Assembly (NCBI RefSeq): GCF_027595985.1
Contig: NC_073307.1
Span: 45,850,094 to 45,914,093 of the forward strand
Length of the DNA: 64,000 bases
Reading direction: 5' to 3'
From: Sorex araneus
Taxonomy: Eukaryota > Chordata > Mammalia > Eulipotyphla > Soricidae
Position numbers and translations under genes: made by a program. Of the stretch, positions 59,484 through 64,000 are shown piece after piece (within the stretch, counting starts at the first letter, position 1; every line of letters starts with the position of its first letter). The notes under the pieces were generated by a model that was not told the origin of the DNA, ran no database searches, and saw only the letters and a program-made list of their open reading frames with translations.

Positions 59484-59695
59484 ATCACTATCATCCTGTT
59501 GTTCATCGATTTACTCGAGCGGGTGCCAGTAACATCTCCATTCAGCCCAGCTCTGAGATTTTAGCAGCCTCTCCTTACTCATTTTTCCCAACGATTAGAG
59601 GCTCTATTCTGGGTCAGGGGAATGAGACCTGTTATTGTTACTGTATTTGGCATATAGAATATGCCACAGGAGCTTGCCAGGCTCTTCCATGAGAA
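59484..59695 (-). mobile_element. RTE-tailed SINE, long form, head missing
   Basis: The minus-strand tail (atcatcctgttgttcatcga, ctcgagcgggtgccagtaac) is followed by the extra segment (cagcctctccttactcattt to gggtcaggggaatgagacct) and then the normal body (ggcatatagaatatgcc). Compare 482-764. Confidence 0.82.
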
Positions 59696-60574
59696 ATTAT
59701 TTTTAAAAGATAAATATATTCATAATTTAATTTTTAATTGTTAGATATCAGTTAAATATTCAATAGTAAAGTCTATTAACTAATTTGGCATAAAATCTAG
59801 TCATTGCTTTGCTCTTTTTGTTCCCATTCTGAAAAAGCTGCACATTTTCACTGATCTACACAATTAAAATAAAATAAAAATATAATGTTTATATTATTCT
59901 TGACCACTAAGATCTTTGCCACAATGCTAAGAATCCTTCCAGAAATTTATAGAAAATTTTCATAGTGTACCTCAAAGAGTCTTTCTCAGAAAGCACCCAC
60001 AATAACATCATTTTATAAGCAAAGTCATTCTGGTTCAGAAAGATTGTTTTTGCTTGAGTCACTATTTCTAACTTCAATTTCTTAAAATATAATTTTTCAT
60101 ATTTATTAATAGGTGTACTAATTTTTCACCATGGTTGCAAAATGGGGGGGGGGTGTCTCCAGGGCAGAAGGGAGCTATAGTGGAAAATAATTGCAGTTGT
60201 GAGTTATGTAAGTCAGAAAAACTGAAAAATAAAGCCTTTCTCCTTTTAAAATCTTCTTTTAAATTACAAGGCTAGGAGGAACAAGGGTCTTGTTTCATCT
60301 AAATGGCAACTAAATATTTCTATAAATTTCTCTTAGAGCTTTACAACTCACCCTTGAAGTTCAACACACTGGAAAATGCAATATATGATGTGATATCCCT
60401 TCGTCTGTTAAGAATGGATCCAATAATCATTGCCTTCCCTTCAAAATTGGATTCATCACTTTATGTTTTAAAATCAATAAATTTTAGCCAATGGAATTCT
60501 CTTTAAGTAAAGGTATATTTTATAAGATATTCCAAGCTTATGTTTTAGGAATATAGAGCTAAATATAGACCTTT
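59696..60574. other. Intergenic AT-rich sequence, no SPINK exon seen
   Basis: Inspected for a missing SPINK exon 4 (acceptor, one base, about 14 codons ending in Cys-stop); none was found. A nine-base G run lies near 60,144. Confidence 0.45.
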
Positions 60575-60840
60575 TCTAGGGATAGATACAGAATGATCTC
60601 TCTCATATGTTGGACTTAAAAATATACGGCAAGGTAGAAGCAAAGAGCCAATCGCAACACAAAGGGAGAACTGATAAACACAGTTGAGCTAGTGTCAGTA
60701 GTGGCAGTGGAAAGGGAGGGGCATTGGGATCCTTAGGGAAGGGAGGTGACTAGATTGGAAATGGGTATGGTGTTGGAATTATGTACATAAGAAACCATTG
60801 CATAATTTCAATTATATAATTTATAAAATTGTGACTTGTA
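60575..60840 (+). mobile_element. Old L1 3' end
   Basis: gatagatacagaatgatctc, tcatatgttggacttaaaaa and agggaggggcattgggatcc are diverged L1 3' UTR words, with an A-rich end just before the microsatellite. Confidence 0.6.
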
Positions 60841-60852
60841 GATCACAGTAAA

Positions 60853-61057
60853 GAAAGAATGAAGGAGGGAAGGAGAAAAGAAGGAAAGAAGGAAGGAAGG
60901 AAGGAAGGAAGGAAGGAAGGAAGGAAGGAAGGAAGGAAGGAAGGAAGGAAGGAAGGAAGGAAGGAAGGAAGGAAGGGAGGGAGGGAGGGAGGGAGGGAGG
61001 GAGGAGAAAGGGAAGGAAGGAAGAAGGGAAAGAAGGAAGGAAAGGAGGGAGGAAAGG
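60853..61057 (+). repeat. GGAA/GGGA microsatellite
   Basis: About 200 bases of AAGG repeats, then GAGG repeats, then degenerate purine units. One strand is entirely purine. The short all-K/E/G frame through it is not a gene. Confidence 0.95.
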
Positions 61058-61169
61058 ATCTTTAAGCAGCTCCTAGTCTAATACAGTAATTGCAAAATAC
61101 ACTTATTTATTAAGAAAAGATTTTCGAAGAATTTATGAAATTGAGATTACTTTGCTCAACTCAGTTCTT

Positions 61170-62045
61170 AATGAATATGTGTTGTTAGTAGGAATGCCAA
61201 CTGGTCCAGTCTTTTTGGAAAACATTGTGGGCATTCCTTCAAAAACTAGAAATTGAGCTTCCATATGACCCTACAATACCATTTCTGGGAATATACCCCA
61301 AGAGTGCAAAAAGCATAGTAGAAATGACATCTGCTCCTGTATGTTCATTGCAGCACTGTTCACAATAACCAGAAACTGGAAACAAACTGAGTCCCCAAGA
61401 ATAGACGACTAGTTAAAGAAATTTTGGTACATCTACACAATGGAATACTATGCAACTGTTGGGAAGGATGAAGTCATAAAACTTGCTTATAAGTGGATGG
61501 TCATGGAGAGTATCATACTAAGTGAAATGAGTCAGAAAGAGAGGGACAGACATAGAATGACTGCACTCATTCACGGAATATAAAATAACATAATATAAGA
61601 CTAACACCCAAGGACAGTAGACCCCACAATACCAAAGGGCCAGGAATATTGCTCCATAGTTGGAATCCTGCCTCACGAGCTGGGGGAGAAAGTAGCTGGA
61701 ATAGAGAAGGGATCACTAAGTCAGTGATGGTTGGAGGGATAGTTCGGGATGGGATATGTGTGCTGAAAGTAGATAAAGCACCCAACTTGATGGCCTCTCA
61801 GTATCTGTATTGCAAACCATAATGCCCCAAAGTAGAGAGAGAGTAAGAGGAAAATTGTCTGCACAGAGGAAGGGAGAGGATTGGAAAGAAGGAGTACTGG
61901 GGACATTGGTGGTAGAAAATGTCCCCATTTCCCCAGCAATATTGGTGGAGACATGGGTGTTCGATCATTGTATGACTGAAACTTGAACATGAAAGCTCTG
62001 TAACTGTATCTCACTATGATTCAATAAAAGAAAACAAATAAAATA
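61170..62045 (+). mobile_element. L1 3' end: ORF2 C-terminus and 3' UTR
   Basis: The plus strand encodes L1 ORF2 end words ([34 protein letters not shown]) with stops upstream, then the 3' UTR (gaccccacaataccaaaggg to tctcactatgattcaataaa). This copy defines the 3' end used to recognise the other L1 fragments in the window. Confidence 0.93.
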
Positions 62046-62364
62046 AAATAAAATGCTCTGACCTCCCCAGGTCAGAGAAAACCCTAATATATATTAGAAG
62101 TGACTGATTTTAACCACCTATGATAGGTTCTACAATACATTTTGTCCCTGTAAGCATCCTCTCTTACTTGCTGAAGTCTCTTTGTTAGAACGACACCCTG
62201 CTGATGAGATGCTGTCTGATTTCAGAACCTGAAGAGAAGAAAATCTTTCTCCTTTAAGTCTCGAAAAATTCAAGTAGTATTAGGTCAATCCTCAAGTAAA
62301 CCAAGTTACTCTGAGTCAAACATGATGATTTTTCAAGTCCACTAGCAGTATTCTTGTGAGAGAT

Positions 62365-62600
62365 TAAAAACTGTGGACTGGGCTAGGGAGCTGGTATAGC
62401 CTGGCATGTGCCCAATCTCTGTTAGATCCAAGGACTACGTTCATCCCTTACCACCACGTATATCCCTGAAGATTCCTGAGACACAGGTGTGATCCTGGTG
62501 TCCCCACACTCGGGGCTGTGCCTGGTGATCCCTCACATTACACATCAGGGCCCCGGTAGCACTGTATCGTCTGTCCCTTGCAATCAACCATCCAGCCTGG
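62365..62600 (+). mobile_element. Very old SINE-like sequence
   Basis: gactgggctagggagctggt, ctgttagatccaaggactac and ccctgaagattcctgagaca resemble a diverged SINE followed by a second partial copy. Weak. Confidence 0.4.
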
Positions 62601-62898
62601 TCTGCCAAAAATCTCAGATGTGACCCTTAAAGCTTCTGACCACTTCTCCGACGCTAACCTCCAAACCATAGGCATTAGATTTTTCCTTTTTAGGATGACT
62701 GGCATGGAATGATTAGTGTTCAGTGGACTGAGGCACTGATAGTCCTCCCTGGGGGATCTCCCCGATCATAAAACATAAAGCTTACAAGAACCAGTGGAGA
62801 TACTGGTTCTTTGACTATTTTTATAAAACACTGAGAGAGATTAGTAAGAGAAAAATTTTTATTTGTCTGTTTCTAATTTGAAGCATGCTAATTTACAA

Positions 62899-63150
62899 TG
62901 AGACTGAAGCAATAGCACAGCAAGTAGGGCGTTTGCCTTGCACTAGGCCGACCCGGGTTCGATTCCTCCATCCCTCTCAGAGAGCCCGGCAAGCTACCGA
63001 GAGTATCCCACCCTCATGGCAGAGCCTGGCAAGCTACCCATGGCATATTCGATATGTCAGAAACAGTAACAACAAGTCTCACAACGGAGATGTTACTGGT
63101 GCCCACTTGAGCAAATCGATGAACAATGGGGCGACAGTGCTACAGTGCAG
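62899..63150 (+). mobile_element. Full-length RTE-tailed SINE
   Basis: Near-consensus copy. ggttcgattcc fits the pol III B box exactly and tagcacagcaa nearly fits the A box. A 9-base TSD atttacaat is at 62,890-62,898 and 63,151-63,159. Confidence 0.93.
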
Positions 63151-63379
63151 ATTTACAATACAATAGGGTTCCTATACACAACATTCCAGCACCTTCCACC
63201 AAAGTGTCCCCTTCCCTCCACCACTGTCTCAGTCTTCCCTCCTAGCCACGTCTTCCCCCTTGGTGAGCTCAGTTCTGTAAACATGGTCACAGGACAAAAA
63301 TCAATTTTTCAGATAGTGATACATCCGATGAAATCTGTGCCCTAATCAGCAAGGCAAGATTATGTAAAAAGAAGCTGCC

Positions 63380-63680
63380 TGAATGTAGACTAGAGACTGA
63401 ACACAGTGGCCACTCAACGCCTCTATTTCGAACCACAACACCTAATTAGAGAGAGAGAGAACAAAAGGAAATGCCCTGCCACAGTGGCAGGGTGGGGTGG
63501 GGGGAGATGGGATTGCGGAGGGTAAGAGGGATGCTGGGTTGACCGATGGTGGAGAATGGGCACTGGTGAAGGGATGGGTTCTCAAACCTTGCATGAGGGA
63601 AACATGAGCACAAAAATGTATAAATCTGTAACTGTACCCTCACGGTGATTCACTAATTAAAAATAAATAAATTTTAAAAA
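63380..63680 (+). mobile_element. Truncated L1-type 3' UTR
   Basis: gactagagactgaacacagt, ctgccacagtggcagggtgg, gggcactggtgaagggatgg and cacggtgattcactaattaa with an A-rich tail. It belongs to the same 3' UTR subtype as 26,534-26,852. Confidence 0.85.
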
Positions 63681-64000
63681 ATTTAGAATATAGATAAAGT
63701 TCATAAATTATATAATGTACAGAAAGATCCTAGTCAATGCCCTCACTCTCCATCATTCTTTCCTACCTTTATGGGAAACAACAATGATTTTTAAAAACTA
63801 AATCTTATGCCTGAGATTTTAACTTTTTACTCTTCTTGCTGACAGTGTTTGTCAAACTAACCATAAATTACCCACCATCACTTGGTCTTATCTTCCCTGC
63901 TTTTCTCTTATGCTTTTTAATGACTCTGCTTAAGAGTAGACTAAAATGAATCTTTTACAAAGATAGATTTTTCTCAAAGCTTTGTGGAGATAAATTCACT

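Noticed and set aside
62221-62280. Another possible exon 4 (gatttcag, then NLKRRKSFSFKSRK)
   Set aside because: The phase does not fit exon 3 and no cysteine-stop follows. It is lysine/arginine-rich by composition.
62899-62980. tRNA gene (A and B boxes present)
   Set aside because: The boxes belong to the SINE head, and the sequence cannot fold into a complete tRNA cloverleaf. The same holds for all other SINE heads.

Overview
The window is nuclear DNA from a mammal, most likely a shrew (Soricidae, Sorex-like). The argument rests on repeats. The dominant repeat is a tRNA-headed SINE that I recognise from memory as the SOR family of shrews. The young copies have perfect target-site duplications (TSDs), and L1 and RTE LINE sequence is also present. 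There are no bacterial-style operons. Genes are split by GT-AG introns, and most long open frames are chance frames through repeats. Species assignment is an inference.

Layout: 0-18 kb is intergenic, with SINEs, truncated L1 3' ends and two GC-rich retroelements inserted at one target (5.6-6.9 kb). At 18.7-21.8 kb is a complete four-exon SPINK7 gene (85-residue secreted Kazal-type serine protease inhibitor) with a TATA-like box and a poly(A) signal. From 22 to 55 kb I see no host exon, only nested retroelements: L1 copies with 5' inversions, an old L1 interrupted by younger elements (28.5-32.2 kb), an RTE-clade LINE 3' half (38.4-39.2 kb), L1 5' sequence (51.3-52.7 kb) and two solo-type LTRs on opposite strands (53.1-55.0 kb). 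At 55.5-57.1 kb are three exons of a second, diverged SPINK-type gene with the same exon phases as SPINK7. Its last exon was not found. In human the gene after SPINK7 is SPINK9, so this may be its positional counterpart. From 57 to 64 kb there are more SINEs, a GGAA microsatellite and an L1 3' end.

The two SPINK genes lie in the same orientation, as expected for the mammalian SPINK cluster. Both encode small secreted inhibitors with hydrophobic residues at the predicted P1 position.

The strongest novelty is in the mobile elements. (1) One tRNA-like SINE head occurs with two different tails: an A-rich tail (L1-type mobilisation) and a tail matching the 3' end of the RTE LINE in this window, including its last codons. 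(2) At least five insertions share a GC-rich non-coding leader joined to an L1-type 3' end. Each is bracketed by TSDs, and they look like a non-autonomous family. All identifications are by reading alone; no database search was possible.
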